Part shown: positions 23,271 to 36,245 of the stretch, one piece after another | Numbering within the stretch: the first letter of the stretch is position 1 | Layout of the letters: every line of letters starts with the position of its first letter | Source of the DNA: Diadema setosum | Taxonomy: Eukaryota; Echinodermata; Echinoidea; Diadematoida; Diadematidae | Reading direction: 5' to 3' | Assembly: GCA_033980235.1 (NCBI GenBank) | Contig: CM067079.1 | Span: forward strand, 28,699,147 to 28,763,146 | Length of the DNA stretch: 64,000 nt | Notes under the pieces: model-generated | What the model was told of the DNA's origin: nothing | Databases searched by the model: none | Seen by the model: only the letters and a program-made list of their open reading frames with translations | Made by a program: the position numbers and the translations under genes

Positions 23271-25190
23271 TGTAGCTCCGTGTCATATCAATGTTAATAA
23301 AGCTCAATGAGCGGGGGAAGAAATCACAGTGCCGGTTATCCATTTTGCAAAACGACGCTAATGAAATAATGATGAGGAAATTTAATCGACGAAGTTGTAC
23401 CATTACAGGTCAATATATGGTTCAGGTGTTTGAGTCAGGGTACATAAAGACAGATCAAAGGCTGCATACACATACACAAGAAATACGTGAGGAATGATAA
23501 GCATATAACAGGGAGTTTTGTCCCAGTCTCAGTATCAAGTTTTTACATTAACATCGTCTTCTCCTTACCCATATGGCATTGTATGGGCGAAAAATCTCTA
23601 TACAAATATTGTGCTAGTAAATGTGGATCTAATTCTTGTCGTCCTCGGTGACAATAGTCATGTTTTCTGGAATGAATAACTTTGAGTCCTCACAGTAACC
23701 TGTTTCTGGACCAAATAAACATGATAAGTGAAAAATGTGAATACTTCACAGACGAAATGTTTATATCGTTGGGTTTTCATTATAAAGACCATTTTAGCCA
23801 CTTCTCTTTGCGTCACTTTTTACCTGTAGTCTAACTACCACAAACTGATCAGCGAATGTTGCAGCTTTAAGATCTGTCTCTTTTCCATGCGAATCAGACA
23901 ATGCTAAATGAACATAACATAATACATTTTTAATTGCTTCATGGTGAACGATGCGACAGCTAATACATGGCGTCTGTAAGAGGTGCCCAACCGGCGTGGT
24001 CAGGCGGCAGCCTCGGCGCTGGCTGCCCTAGCTCTCTACTCATTGACGCGTAAGAAGCACAGGCAAGAATCCAACATGGTTGAAAAATAAGAAAATAAAG
24101 AGTAAAAAATGCTTGAAAGGAGCGGGAAAGAAAGGGAAAAAACGGGAAACCCGCAGAGTGCAGGGAGAGCAAGAGAGGGAGAAAACGGAGGGGAAAAAAT
24201 CCGCATCGATATCCCGTGAGTTTTTGCACAGCCAGCTTGAGCCTGGCACGGCTGTGAACTACCGGATCACACCGCTCAGGGTTACGGCAGCGCTCCGCGT
24301 CAGACATACCCCGTGACTGTGTTCGCTGTACATTCTACTCGCCTGCCTCTTTAACGATTCGCCTCAAGAGCACATCTCCTCCGCCTGCCCCTTGAAAACC
24401 CCGGTCGATCATTAGCGTTATCTGGGTCATGCTCGGCAATCAAGGCATATAATATACAATCGACATAATTGTACTTCTCTCCGCGTAAAATGTTCATACT
24501 GCTGTTTGAGTAAAGAGAAGGACGCACACATTACTGCAGCTAATTATCATACAGTCATTAACTTGCCTGCTACACAGTACAGGTCAAATACTTTGTCGAA
24601 GATTGCCACTATTGTGTATACAAAACCTGTCTTTCTCAAAGACCCATATGTTAATTACGCTGTGGATAGTATAAACTGATCAGGGGAAAGACCTAGGATA
24701 TGTCTGTGGTGTATCAAAAGACTATGACATCAATCAGATCATAAAAGTTACAATGAAACAAAAGCACAACACATCATCACGCCTATTGAATTGAGTTAGG
24801 CTACACTAATTGTTTGACACACAAAGAAAGAAAGAGAAGGGGGGGGGGGAGAAAGTGCATTGTAGATAACAATGCGTGACAATTATTCTAGTAAAACAGA
24901 AAACCATTAAAAACAATCCACAACTGAACTTTCATTAAACCAAAAAGCACCTCTGAAACTTCTACAACAAACATTACTTCGAGAATTGTATCATGGTTTG
25001 TATAAACATTTCACAGGAAGAATTTAAAGGACAGATATGTAGAAATTAAGTTATCTCAAGGGTGATATCGGTGTAAATTCGAGATGGAGCGGAGAATGCA
25101 CTGAAGCAAATGGTCCATCACTTATAGAAAGAACTAAACGCGTCTTTGAACCAATCTTAGGTAGACTTAATTTCATCGCCCGAATGTGCT
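23271..25190. other. Unique sequence with GC-rich patch
   Basis: There is a GC-richer patch at about 23960-24410 (GGCAGCCTCGGCGCTGGC; GGGAAAAAACGGGAAACCC). Frames there on both strands (115 residues minus, 78 plus) have no recognisable domain. G11 at 24839-24849. Nothing else recognised. Confidence 0.45.
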
Positions 25191-25231
25191 TTTCATCCCC
25201 ATCTTACGTCACAATACGAGGGCGAAGTTAG

Positions 25232-25263
25232 CGAGTAATGACTATTGATTATCACATTACTCG
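25232..25263. promoter_or_regulatory. Short perfect inverted repeat CGAGTAATG..CATTACTCG
   Basis: Nine-base arms are separated by 14 bp of AT-rich spacer containing ATTGATTATC. TAAT cores on both arms fit a paired homeodomain site. The arrangement is seen directly; function is inference. Confidence 0.25.
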
Positions 25264-25640
25264 TTGTTTGCCTAGCGTTCGAACTGACAGCAAGGCAAAA
25301 TTGCTGGACAACTCACACTGTCTTAATACTGCCAGTGACTTCAGACACTACTAGTATGTATTATCCAGGACGTCAAGACATTTCATGTGTACCCAGTACA
25401 CTACCTGTGGTACCTACATAGATGTTGAATGCACTCGCGATTCAAATTGGTGAGCCTGAGTGGATCAGACATTCGCAGTCGGAGGCCATGCTTTCGTACC
25501 ACGAATAAGAGTTGCAAGAGATCATAATGGTGTAAAACTTGGCATTTGACAAGTCATACGAAATGAGCCCGCACGAATAAAAGTGCTTCCCCTCAGTCCT
25601 TATAATGTCTTCCTTAGCGTTGGAAGTCAAGTGGGAGAAT

Positions 25641-26014
25641 TAAAGGTATCGTTTACCATTGGGAGCAGTGATTTACAAAATGTTCGAGTTATCACATTTG
25701 ATGCGTAGGTGTAGGCCAGTTGTATCACAAAACACCCTACCTTATAAAAACTTCTCAATAATGCCTAAAACATTAAGGAGATATCACTATTCTTTTTTTT
25801 TTTCAAAAAACATAACTCAAAACGGTTTAGTCTGGAAACATGTTTATTACACTATTCTTCACATTTTGTGTATTTAACAATAGGCACCTACATGTCATTA
25901 TACTGATTAACATTTTCACATTGTCTGTTTCTATCCCTGACTAACATTTCAGACGTGTTTTGAAGCACTAAAGCTGGGTTTTCGTTTCATCTGCAAATGG
26001 TAAATAATTCCTTT
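25641..26014. mobile_element. MITE family C, copy 1 (intact, 'empty site')
   Basis: The left terminus TAAAGGTATCGTTTACCATT is preceded by TTAA. The right terminus GCAAATGGTAAATAATTCCTTTG is its approximate inverted match. The interior contains GGGAGCAGTGATTTACAAAA and CACTAAAGCTGGGTTTTCG, shared with the copies at 41086 and 42801. It lacks the F1 insertion seen in the 41-kb copy, reading straight through TCACAAAACACCCTACC. No coding capacity. Confidence 0.85.
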
Positions 26015-27144
26015 GTGATCTACACATATGCAAACGCACATTATTATGTCTATCTGTACCCCCCTCACCATCTATATACCTTTAACTTCATATATTTTTA
26101 TTTTTTTAATACTTATATCGTTATTTGTGTTTCTGATGTGAACAGGGCAAAAAAGGGAGGACAGTTCTCAGATCACTGAAGTGTCTATACCCTGTATGAA
26201 TGCAGAATGGGACTTAATAACAATGATACTCGTTTGTGCGTCCTAAAGCACAATTTCCGTTTACAGGACTAAAAATGATTCACATGACTGGGAAGATGAC
26301 TGGATGCAAACAAAACTTGAGGGACAATTCATGCAAAAGATTAATAATTAAAGGAGTGAAAAGACAATTTTCACATTAGTCAGCAAATAAGACAACACAC
26401 AGTCACAAAAACTACGAAACAATCAGCACATTATTGAAAGTTACCTAGAAATTGTCATATGATATGTTGTCACATATAAGACGCACAATAAATGCACACC
26501 CCGTTCTCAACATCCAGATACATTCTAACATGCCGGCTTCGAACTTTTAAATCACAAAATGAGACGGGTTCTGTACATTCAGCAAACTGCCAAGGAATCG
26601 GGGGGGGGGGGGGGGTGGGGCTTGTCAATATTGTTTGTGTATGAAAACCTCTAAAGGCACATACAACTTCATCAAATTTGCTTTCGGTCTTTTCTACCTA
26701 GCTACGAGGGACGCTCAAATTACGAAATCGCCTCTGAATGGCCAAATCGAAAGCTCAACAGGCACATTTACGAGCTAATTTGCGTGCACTCACTAATTCG
26801 CGCATCGGTATAATAATGTTTCTTACAGGATGATTCAACAAACATTCATATGGCAAGACAACAACAACAACAAACAAGCTAGGAGCTACTTAATAGCGAC
26901 CGAATTCCCATAAGCTACTGCAGAAAATACCATGCCCATCATTACCACTACTGTTATCACACCCATAATCATAAACATAGCACATTAGGTACCTATAGTG
27001 CATTGTTTACTCATTCATAAAAAACAGTCTAATGACTTTCATATTTGTGTGTGTAAATATGATTATTAAAGAAGATTTAGTTGGAAGGCCTATGATATCG
27101 AGACATATTGTATATATCTATGAGTTCACGTCTTAATACTCGCA
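26015..27144. other. Unique sequence, nothing recognised
   Basis: G16 at 26600-26615. A mildly CpG-rich stretch at 26700-26820 contains TCAAATTACGAAATCGCC and CTAATTTGCG. No gene. Confidence 0.5.
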
Positions 27145-27275
27145 GGCGGTGCTTGTAATTTTTGTACATATTATGTTTTTGTATGTTATATCATATTTTG
27201 TATATATGTTGCTTTTGAACTCGCATACCCAAAATGGGGTGATTGAGTCAATTAACTTTTAACTTTCAACTTTTA
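27145..27275 (+). mobile_element. Possible LINE 3' end remnant
   Basis: T-rich sequence ends in TTAACTTTTAACTTTCAAC-type short repeated units, after GCATACCCAAAATGGGGTGA. Repeated 3' tails of this kind mark several non-LTR families. No reverse transcriptase frame is present. Confidence 0.25.
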
Positions 27276-29180
27276 TTTGCTTGTTTGATTGTTTGTTTTT
27301 TGTTGTTGTTTGTTTTAGCTTACCGGTGAAATACAGTCATATCAAAGCCTATTCAAACCATCTCGTCACATTATCATCAAGATCATGATTAAAAAAATAA
27401 TGTTTGTCAACGATTTATCGCCATTAGCTATAGAAGATTGTCATCACTATGGCAATAGTCATTGGCTATTATTCAAATATATGCATGTACAGAACGCACT
27501 ATAATCAAATGTCTTTGTAGAGGAACTAGGTGTTTGCATGTGCGCTCGAATATATGTGTGTGATGTTTGTGAGTGGGAGTGTGTGTTCGTCAAAGAGATA
27601 AATAATCCAGGGATTGTGGTAAAGCTGTCGTGTCTGCAGTATGTAGTTTATACACAATAACGACATTAAACCTTAGGTACTTATTTCCTCTTTTTAGCCT
27701 CCATAATGATTCATACTCACTGAGAGTTTGTCTCCATTTTTTTTTTAATTCGTCAGAAAACAAACTGGAAGACAATATGACAATATTGTAATAACTATGA
27801 CAAAAAAGATGATTTTTTTGCGAGACCTTCTTCTGTCGGACAGGTGACAAAACTAACAAGCTGTTTTTGTAGCTCGTGAATGGAAATGTTACACTGTGGT
27901 TTCGTCGTGTTTTTCTTCCTGTCTCACCATAACAACTGAGAGAGACAGAAAAAAAAAATGATTAGCCGTAGCATAACGAATCTAAAATACAGTAGCAATG
28001 TGTCATACTGTATGCCGCCCGGGCAGTAATTCATTTGAGCCTATGCAGGGAAGGACGGTGTTTGAAATCTCACGTTTTGTGAGAGAGTCTGTGTATTAGT
28101 ATACTGCTAACCATAACACCACGTGTTGTATCTATCGCTAGTCTCTCTTTAACAAATGAATGAATTGGTTAATGAATAGTATATGTGTCGTAACACTGAT
28201 ATTTCATTTCAAGTTTGTATTTTTCTTTACTTTAAAACAAGCACCGTCTACAATATGCTTTTAGCTTACCTGTATTATCACATCAGTTTATCAGATGCTC
28301 AAAATGTACATTAGATGAATTTTGGCGGTACAAGTTATTGGCATATTGCTTTTCTAATAATGCACGTCTTACAAGCTCCGTTTTTCGGTAGATCACACTT
28401 TTCTATCGTTATATTAATTTTTTTCATCATTACAAAGAATGCATAATATTTGTTTATCTTACCATTTATCAAACTCATGTATGACATAATAATACTTCTT
28501 ACAAATCAATATACGATATAGTTTGTCAAAAGTGACTTTGTATTTTATATTACTTTTCGTTGGATGGAAATATAGTATTGATACATACGTCATTTGTTTT
28601 TGCAATAGCGGATATACCTGTATATCACAAACATAATAGGCCATATGTATATGCGTGTGTATGTATATGATATAAAGTATAAAAAGAATATGTACAATAC
28701 ATAAAAATCCACTGTTTTAATAAAAAAAAATCTCCTGTATCTATAATATCATTACCGTTTTATATTTCATCCCTATCATAGCAATGACATAGCACAGAGT
28801 GTGTTGAAAGTAAAATAAAAATGCATTGGAAATTGACAGGAATTGAGAATGCGTGGGTATTTGGGTATTGGCTATGTAGCGGTGAAGCTGTTAGTGACCT
28901 AAGTAGCCGCTGTATGAAAATGCTGACTCTTGTTGTTGGCAAAGAGACGCTTGGCAGCCACTTTAAAATCAAAGTGGGTATGATTTTATTGGTATTTTAG
29001 GTAGGTTTTTTTTTTTTTTCCTTTCCATTTTTTTTTTTCTCTCGGGGAAAGTGAGTGATGTGGATAGAGCGAGAGCGGGAGAGAAACCCCCGTGTAGTTT
29101 TCTCAATTTCCGCTCGGGTGAAGTGAGGCGGATACTGCACGATCTCCAGTGATAGGAATGCAGAATCGATTGAAGCGACT
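27276..29180. other. Unique AT-rich sequence, nothing recognised
   Basis: T-runs near 29010-29040; no gene or interspersed element that I can support. Confidence 0.5.
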
Positions 29181-29189
29181 TGGGAGGAG

Positions 29190-30003
29190 AGATGGAGTGA
29201 GGAAGAGAGAGAAAAAGGAAGAGAGAGAGAGAGAGAAATAGAGAGGGAGAGATAGAGAAAATGAGGAGAGAAAAAACACGCAAGAGAGAGATAGAAGAAG
29301 ACACAGACATATACAGTGTATATATATATATATGTGTATATATATATATATGATTATATTATAATATAAAGAGACATGGAAAGAAAGAGAGAGAGAGAGA
29401 CATGGAGACAGTGAGAGAAGAGGGAGGGGGAAAGAGAGAGAGGGAGATAGAGAAATATTAGGCGAGAACACGAAGCGAAAGAGAGAAAGAGAGAGAGAGA
29501 TAGATGGAGAGAAAGAGGTAGAAAATGAGATGAAATGGTGAGGGGGATAATGAGTGGAATATTATGACGAGAAAGGAAAGAGAAGTGTGATTAGACCCCG
29601 AGAGAGATTGACAGGTGGATGAAAGGATAGATAGATAGACAGACAGATAGACAGATATACAGATAGATAGATACATAGAAAAGTAGATAGATAGATGGAT
29701 AGATAGATAGATAGATAGGAAGGTAGATAGATGGATAGATAGATAGATAGACAGATAGACAGATAGACAGATAGACAGATAGATAGATAGATAGATAGGT
29801 AGATAGATGGATAGGTAGATAGGTAGATAGATTGATAGACATATAGATAGGTGGGTATATATATAAATATATATATATATTATATATCATATATTATATA
29901 TATAATATATATAGGCATATATATATATATAGATATATAGCTCGATCGATAGACAGAGAGAAAGGTAGATAGATAGATAGATAAATAGATAAACGGATAT
30001 AAA

Positions 30004-30058
<55 letters not shown>

Positions 30059-30068
30059 GCATATATAT
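29190..30068. repeat. Compound (GA)n, (GATA)n, (TA)n tract
   Basis: GA-rich sequence runs to about 29520, with a short TATATATG island at 29319-29352. A GATA/CAGA array covers 29621-29850 and TA dinucleotide blocks cover 29858-29935 and 30003-30068. Frames across it are repeat translations. Confidence 0.9.
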
Positions 30069-30189
30069 GTCCGTAGATTTAGATACAAGAAGATGTTTTG
30101 TTGTTTTGTTTTGTTGTATTTACAGTTAAAGATAAAGGTATATAAATATGCTGAATGTTTGAAAATTGGTGATTACATATGCTGTTTTT

Positions 30190-30367
30190 CTGTATTATAG
30201 TGTTGGCAAAAAGATGCCTTTATGATGTTTGACATGTCTTGTGAATGTTGTCAATGTTATTGTGTATTGTATATTTGTCTGTTTTGTAAGAAGCATGTGA
30301 ACAAAACAAATATCCATGAAATGGACAATAAAGACTGAAATGAAATGAAATGAAATGAAAATGAAAT
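30190..30367 (+). mobile_element. Probable LINE 3' end with GAAAT tail
   Basis: CAATAAAGACTGAAATGAAA ends in several perfect GAAAT units, an AATAAA signal followed by a pentanucleotide tail as in CR1/L2-like 3' UTRs. Upstream is T-rich with no coding remnant. The family is not identified. Confidence 0.4.
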
Positions 30368-31895
30368 GTTTATTGATATGATGAGGACACACACAGACAC
30401 ACATACACACACCTGTACAAATGTCTATGTCTCTATAATTACATACCTGTTTGATACGTGTACATATTTAAATGTATATAATTTTATGTATGTTTGCATG
30501 TATGTTTCTATGTTTCTATGTATGTACTCAGACATACATGCATATAAATTGATTATATGAAAATAAGTATATTTATCTACTTTTATTTATCAGCGGTTTA
30601 TACACTTTCATTCTTAGGGGAATGCAACATAATAACAGAGTGATAACTGATTCAAAATACACAAAGTAACTAATAAAGGATATCCTGCTAAACATGATAT
30701 ACAAACCATGGCGATACTGTGTGTAAATAATGCAAAGTGAATTATCTAAAAATAGTGAAATACATTATTATGACAAACAGAGTGATGCCCTTAAACAATA
30801 AAGGGATATCAAGTTTGCCCGTTTCGTCTCTTAGAGAGATATGATATTATGAATGTTTGAAGGGTTAGTATGTGCGTGTTTATATCATGTTGTGTTTTAT
30901 CAAGAAGTGTAGTTTACTATTCACATTCATTTCATTGCAATGATTTAGTCTTCCGATATTTCCTCCTAACCCGAAACTGCGTATAAAAGAATCGGTGAAG
31001 CACAATCATTGATAACAGCCATGTGAAATATGAATGTCCGCCCGCAACGACAGACTGGTCATGCGTTTCCGAAAGAAAAATATGTTTCCCATTGAAAATA
31101 TAAACCTCTCGTACTTTTTTTTTTTTTTTAGCAAAATGAGTAGGCCTAAATTGATAAGGACATCGCTTGACTTAAAGTGATACGTTACTATAATATATAG
31201 TAATGTATGTATACTATATCCAAAATGCTGTCCGGAATTTCCTATAAGTCTATATCAATGATCTCTGTGTCGTGCTAAAGAAGGAGTGATCAATTTAGGT
31301 GAGTAATAGAATCATTTTTCGTTCACTATGGAAATGCTCTTTTCGATTCAATGTTTCTTTTTATCATGACAAGAAGAAGAAAGAATATCATAACCCGTTT
31401 AGTTAATTCTTATGGTGCATTGCATGTGACAAAAACAAAGCTCGTTCGACCACCTTACATTCATTCTTTATAAGGAATACATGAAGGTAGTTGATCACAA
31501 TGACAAGTTAACTATATCTTATTCTTTGAATGTTCTCCTCTCTTTGAACAGCATAAACATCCGTCATGTTCAAGTTGTACGAGACTGTTCTTTCGTTGAT
31601 AATTACATATCAGATACAATCAGATATTAAACTAACTGGCGGCCAATGTATTTCTAGCATCATTCACCTATACTTCCTTCGAATGGGCTGCACTGCGCTT
31701 CTCCGTTAACAGTAGATTGGCTCAACATGTATTCATGGCGTTATCGTACTGAATTTCCACTTGTTGCGTGTGTGTTTAAATGCGATTAAGGTGTGTGTAC
31801 GTCCGACGGAAAGAATATTACGGTACGATATTTGCGATCGTTAATGATCGCCTGCATATTCGATCATTTTTTTTTTCTCAATCTTACCAAGGATA
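30368..31895. other. Unique AT-rich sequence, nothing recognised
   Basis: Short TATG-type stretches near 30480-30550; no gene or repeat family recognised. Confidence 0.5.
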
Positions 31896-31896
31896 G

Positions 31897-31898
<2 letters not shown>

Positions 31899-31941
<43 letters not shown>
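31899..31941. repeat. (GT)n microsatellite
   Basis: Perfect GT dinucleotide run, continued imperfectly to about 31960. Confidence 0.95.
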
Positions 31942-31945
<4 letters not shown>

Positions 31946-32094
31946 GTGTGTATGTGTATATATGTATAATACCTGCCAAGCGTATGTTTGCCGTGCAGTG
32001 TGTCATTACAATATATACACAGACGTATTTTTCGATGTTAGTGTTTGTGCGCGCCTATCACGTGCTGTCTCGCGATAGAGACGCACCGTATTCA

Positions 32095-32290
32095 TTAGCT
32101 TGATTGTGGATCGGCCGGGTGGAGATTTGGCTAATTACTCTTATTGCCCGTGCTTTGTTCGGCCCCACTCAATAATTGATAGACTTGGATTAGGCAGATG
32201 AGAGTAATGAAATGGCAATGATTAGGTTACTTGATTATATCAAGAGAAACATTGATTAGAATTTCTACCGTTCACGCACGGTCTGTGAAT
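32095..32290. promoter_or_regulatory. Possible cis-regulatory block, homeodomain-site rich
   Basis: Unique sequence with GGCTAATTACTCTTATTG, CTCAATAATTGATAG, CTTGGATTAGGCAG (Otx-type GGATTA core) and AATGATTAGG within 200 bp, ending before a CT microsatellite. There is no open frame. Proposed from motif density only; cross-species conservation would decide. Confidence 0.25.
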
Positions 32291-32325
32291 TTCGAAAACC
32301 TGACACTCTCACTCTTCATCTCTTC

Positions 32326-32375
32326 TTCTCTCTCTCCATCTCTCTCTCTCTCTCTCCATCTCTCTCTCACTCTCT
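32326..32375. repeat. (CT)n microsatellite
   Basis: CT dinucleotide tract with CCAT interruptions. Confidence 0.9.
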
Positions 32376-35275
32376 CCACAGTATGCTTATTGCTCGATGA
32401 CAAAAAGAAGTACAACTTGTTGAAATGTACTTGAAGGAAATTGTCAAAATATCAATATTCATAATAAATATACATGCCATAACATCGTTTCTGAATAAAT
32501 GACCGACACTATAATACACAACTCCTACAAGCATATACAAATTTATCGACAAAACTTTCATGATATAAAACTTATATACAAAACTTGTATAATATACAAC
32601 TGATATACAAAACTTTTATGATGTAAACCTTATATACAAAGCTTTTATGATATAAAAATTATAAAAATGTATATCATACATTTGTTGTAACTTTTTTTTT
32701 CACGAAACCATGGAAACTGGAAAAATTTGTCCTCATCGCTTTTGCACATGCAAATTAGATGAATTGATGATGTTAAACTCAAATGTCATCCAGTGCAGAC
32801 ATAAGAATTTTCACCAAACATTGTTCATTCCTGCACTGAAATGGCAAACACATAGAATGTATATGATATGCTTACATCAGGGAGCGGGAAAGCCACCTCC
32901 CTGCTTACAGCAAGGCTGAAACTTTTAGCAAAGATTATTCATGGGGGGGGGGGGGTGGGGGAGACAGTAATATATTAACCGATATATACATTTTACTATT
33001 ATACTTTATTTTCAAAACAATGGACAAATTTGAAGATGACAGCATCATCTGCAAACTTCATTTGTAAATCATGATTTTTGATTGATTCCGCTCTTCCGTG
33101 AAAACGCAAGAACTCCTCATTTTCTTTTTTCGGTCTGGTTTTACTGACGTCTAGTCTGTTCATCTGACTCGAAGCTATTCAATACAATTAACACTACTAT
33201 TGAATGGAGTTTCCTCTTGAAAGAGATATACATGAATGAATTGGTGAAGTAGATGTACTAATCTTGCCGATAGACAGTTGACATACTGTGTATTACAATG
33301 AAAAAGAAAAATGAAAATAAGAATGTACAGCAAAATGAAAGGTAATATGATGTGATTATGAAGATTGGTCTGAACAAGGAGCATGTAGGCTTGCGTAAGT
33401 GTGACATAAAAAAAGTGTCATATACATGGCTGTGTGAGATGTCGCAGATGTAGTCACATAATAACACGAAAGTAGGGAAATGCGAAACATACATAGCTTC
33501 GAGAGGCCATTGTTATCAACCAAACGCAAAACTAGAATCTAATGATCCATCCCCCTTTAGTGTTAAGAGACATCGGTTGGCTATTTTTTACTACGCTTCA
33601 TCCGTGGTACTTCCGCATTGGTTTACGTGCGATACCGAATGCCCCCCTGACTCTGATGTCTAAAGCAGCAGATAAACATATGGAATATATGGATAGATGA
33701 ATATATGAATAGAATGTATATAGTGCATTACTTTAGTATATAGACAGATGGATAATCAAACAGCACAAGAAATTGATACGTTGATAAGTAGACGGATAGA
33801 TTGTTTGACGTATAAATGAAGAGAAGAACGCATGTATAGTAAGAGACATGGATTGATTCGACGGTCTAAATTGTCATCAAATCTGGTTTGCATAAATACG
33901 CATGAAATTCATATAAAAAAACAGCGGAAGAGCCAATTTATAGGTGGAAAGCTTGTAATTCTATCCACAACTATATAGGAAGTGCTTTTTTCTTCTCTTT
34001 CAAGGCTGTCATATCTTCAAGTTATATGCTTATTAAAGTTGGCGACAGTCTTATATATTCACACTCCCAATACATGTGCCATCATTCTGTCAGACCGTTT
34101 GATTCACTTCATCCCGAGTGGTTCCCAATTGACGTGTTCTCTTATTCTTTTCTTTAAACTGTACACGTATATCTCAGTTTTTATTCGGAGGTACACGCTG
34201 TATGTTCTATTGTCTTGTAAACAAAAAGAAATAACTGTATTTCATTTGTAATTTATATTCGATGCTGAAAATTCCAAACAAATTCATTTGAATTGAATTG
34301 AATTTATATATGACAGAGTCTAGAAGATGGTGGCAAAATATGATAGGTATGAAAATTCTTTTCGTTGTAGTCAGAAGTAAAAGTATTTGGTGACCCATTA
34401 GAGATATGATTTCTCGTTTAGAATATTACAGAATGAAGCTCAGATATAGAGTTGATCAATTATTAAAGACACCATCCTCCCAATTGGCAATGATAGCTAT
34501 TTTAGGATTGACAGTTTACGTGCTATTTCTGGGTCATGATGAGACAGGCATTGCTCATGGCAAAACTAACATTGCAGCATGTTAGGAAATGAAATGACAA
34601 AACCAAACAAAAGGAAACAAAATTAGACTTTAAAGTAGCTGCACCAAATCATCATGGTAGATATATTTCAAAATGATTAAAGGAATATGCTTTTTGAGTT
34701 GCATATTTGGTTGAAAATCTCTGCTACGCTTAAATGAAGTGATCCTTCATATTTCGATGGCGACTAATAAAGAATTGTCGATTACATTTACAACTTTAAA
34801 TGTATAGTCATATTATTTTAAGCCTGTCTTAAAATTTTAATTCAAGCAAGTTTTTTACGCCTCAAAATGACGAATCTGAATATGGAAAATTTATACTGAA
34901 ACAAAGTATATAGGCAGAGATATCTTTAAGATGTCAGTATAATGTCAATCAGTTGGAAGTAAAACTACTTCCGGGTCAAGTAAAAAAAAAATTGACGCTG
35001 ACACTTCTATTTAACTTGCCCTGGCTTAAATACTTACCCAGATCCGAACCATTAAAGTCCTTCTTCAGCATGGCGATTGACTAGTAGCCTATTGTATAAT
35101 AAGTGTGTACTATATGCACAGGTTGTTTATCAGTTAACTGTGAAGTAAGCCTAATTCGTTAGGGCGTAGGGTCTACCTACTAGTCTTTCCGTCGGAAACT
35201 CCACTATCTACATTGACAGTCATGTACTGGTATCATGTAACAGTATAAGCTTCATTTTATCGTATTTATTATTTT
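32376..35275. other. Unique AT-rich sequence, nothing recognised
   Basis: A degenerate repeat of ATACAAAACTT(A/G)TA-type units occurs at about 32560-32660. G13 lies at 32943-32955. Small frames near 33175-34400 carry no domain. Confidence 0.5.
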
Positions 35276-35276
35276 G

Positions 35277-35338
<62 letters not shown>

Positions 35339-35346
35339 GTCATCAT

Positions 35347-35381
<35 letters not shown>

Positions 35382-35390
35382 ACATCATCA
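35276..35390. repeat. (CAT)n and (CAG)n microsatellite
   Basis: A long CAT run with one CGT interruption passes into seven to eight CAG units and then CAACAACAT. Confidence 0.95.
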
Positions 35391-35984
35391 TCGTTATAAG
35401 AAATGCCGTTATTTCACTTCAAAGCAATCACAAAAATTAGTTATTTTTATTGATATCTTTATCGTTGATACAAGTGGCATTATTTCTATCTTCATAGTCG
35501 TGATTGTGATTCTATTGCCTTACGTTAAGAATTATTGTACGCTTTCATCTGGCTAAAGGTAGACGGAAAAATGTGCTGAAGTTTAATAGTCCCCTTGGCA
35601 GTGTGCTTGGTCGATAGCTCTAATCAGGGAGGTGTCAGTATCTGTGTTACCATGTCTGCAAGTTTATTAGCGTAGTATGCCTTGGTGCTTGGGATGTACG
35701 GTTAATGCATCGACTCTACATGGTATACCACGTCACGTGTGCCACATAACTAAGGACAGGGAGGCGATATCACACATATTTCCGCTATTTTTCACGCATT
35801 CTTTCATGCTTGTAGGTAATGCTGCAGGTATTACATCATAATCGTATGTTTTAATTTTTCTCTATGGTTGCTGCAAGGAAACATTGCACACAAAAGATGC
35901 AAGCCCAAGTCCAAAGTGGGAATTCTCGTCGCTTATTCTATTCTATGGTTTAGCAAACATGTACATACAAGCAGAGAATGAATA

Positions 35985-36245
35985 CTGTGGATGCACAGCG
36001 GCATAGTAGATAAGACCCCCCTACTTTCAATCGGAGGTACCGAGTTCGAATCCCGTCAATAATATGTCCCTGGATAATATGTCCCTGGATAATATGTTTT
36101 TAACGACCATGTTCCTCTCCACCCAGGTGAATAAATGGGTACCTGCATTGACCTGGCTCCGCTAGGGTAAATAGGGAGCTTTGGCAGTGCGGTACCAACA
36201 CTGAAGAGGCTACCCTTGATATAGATAAGGACCATGTCATTATCA
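35985..36245 (+). mobile_element. tRNA-derived SINE, family S2 (fullest copy)
   Basis: The tRNA-like head (GCATAGTAGATAAGACC; B box CCGAGTTCGAATCCCGTC) is followed by a body with CCACCCAGGTGAATAAATGG, GTACCTGCATTGACCTGGC and GGAGCTTTGGCAGTGCGGTA. A 15-bp unit AATATGTCCCTGGAT is tandemly repeated at 36061-36097. The B box is intact, so internal Pol III promotion is conceivable. Confidence 0.75.

Noticed and set aside
35276..35390. CRISPR-like array
   Set aside because: It is a CAT/CAG microsatellite; nowhere in the window do repeats alternate with unique spacers.
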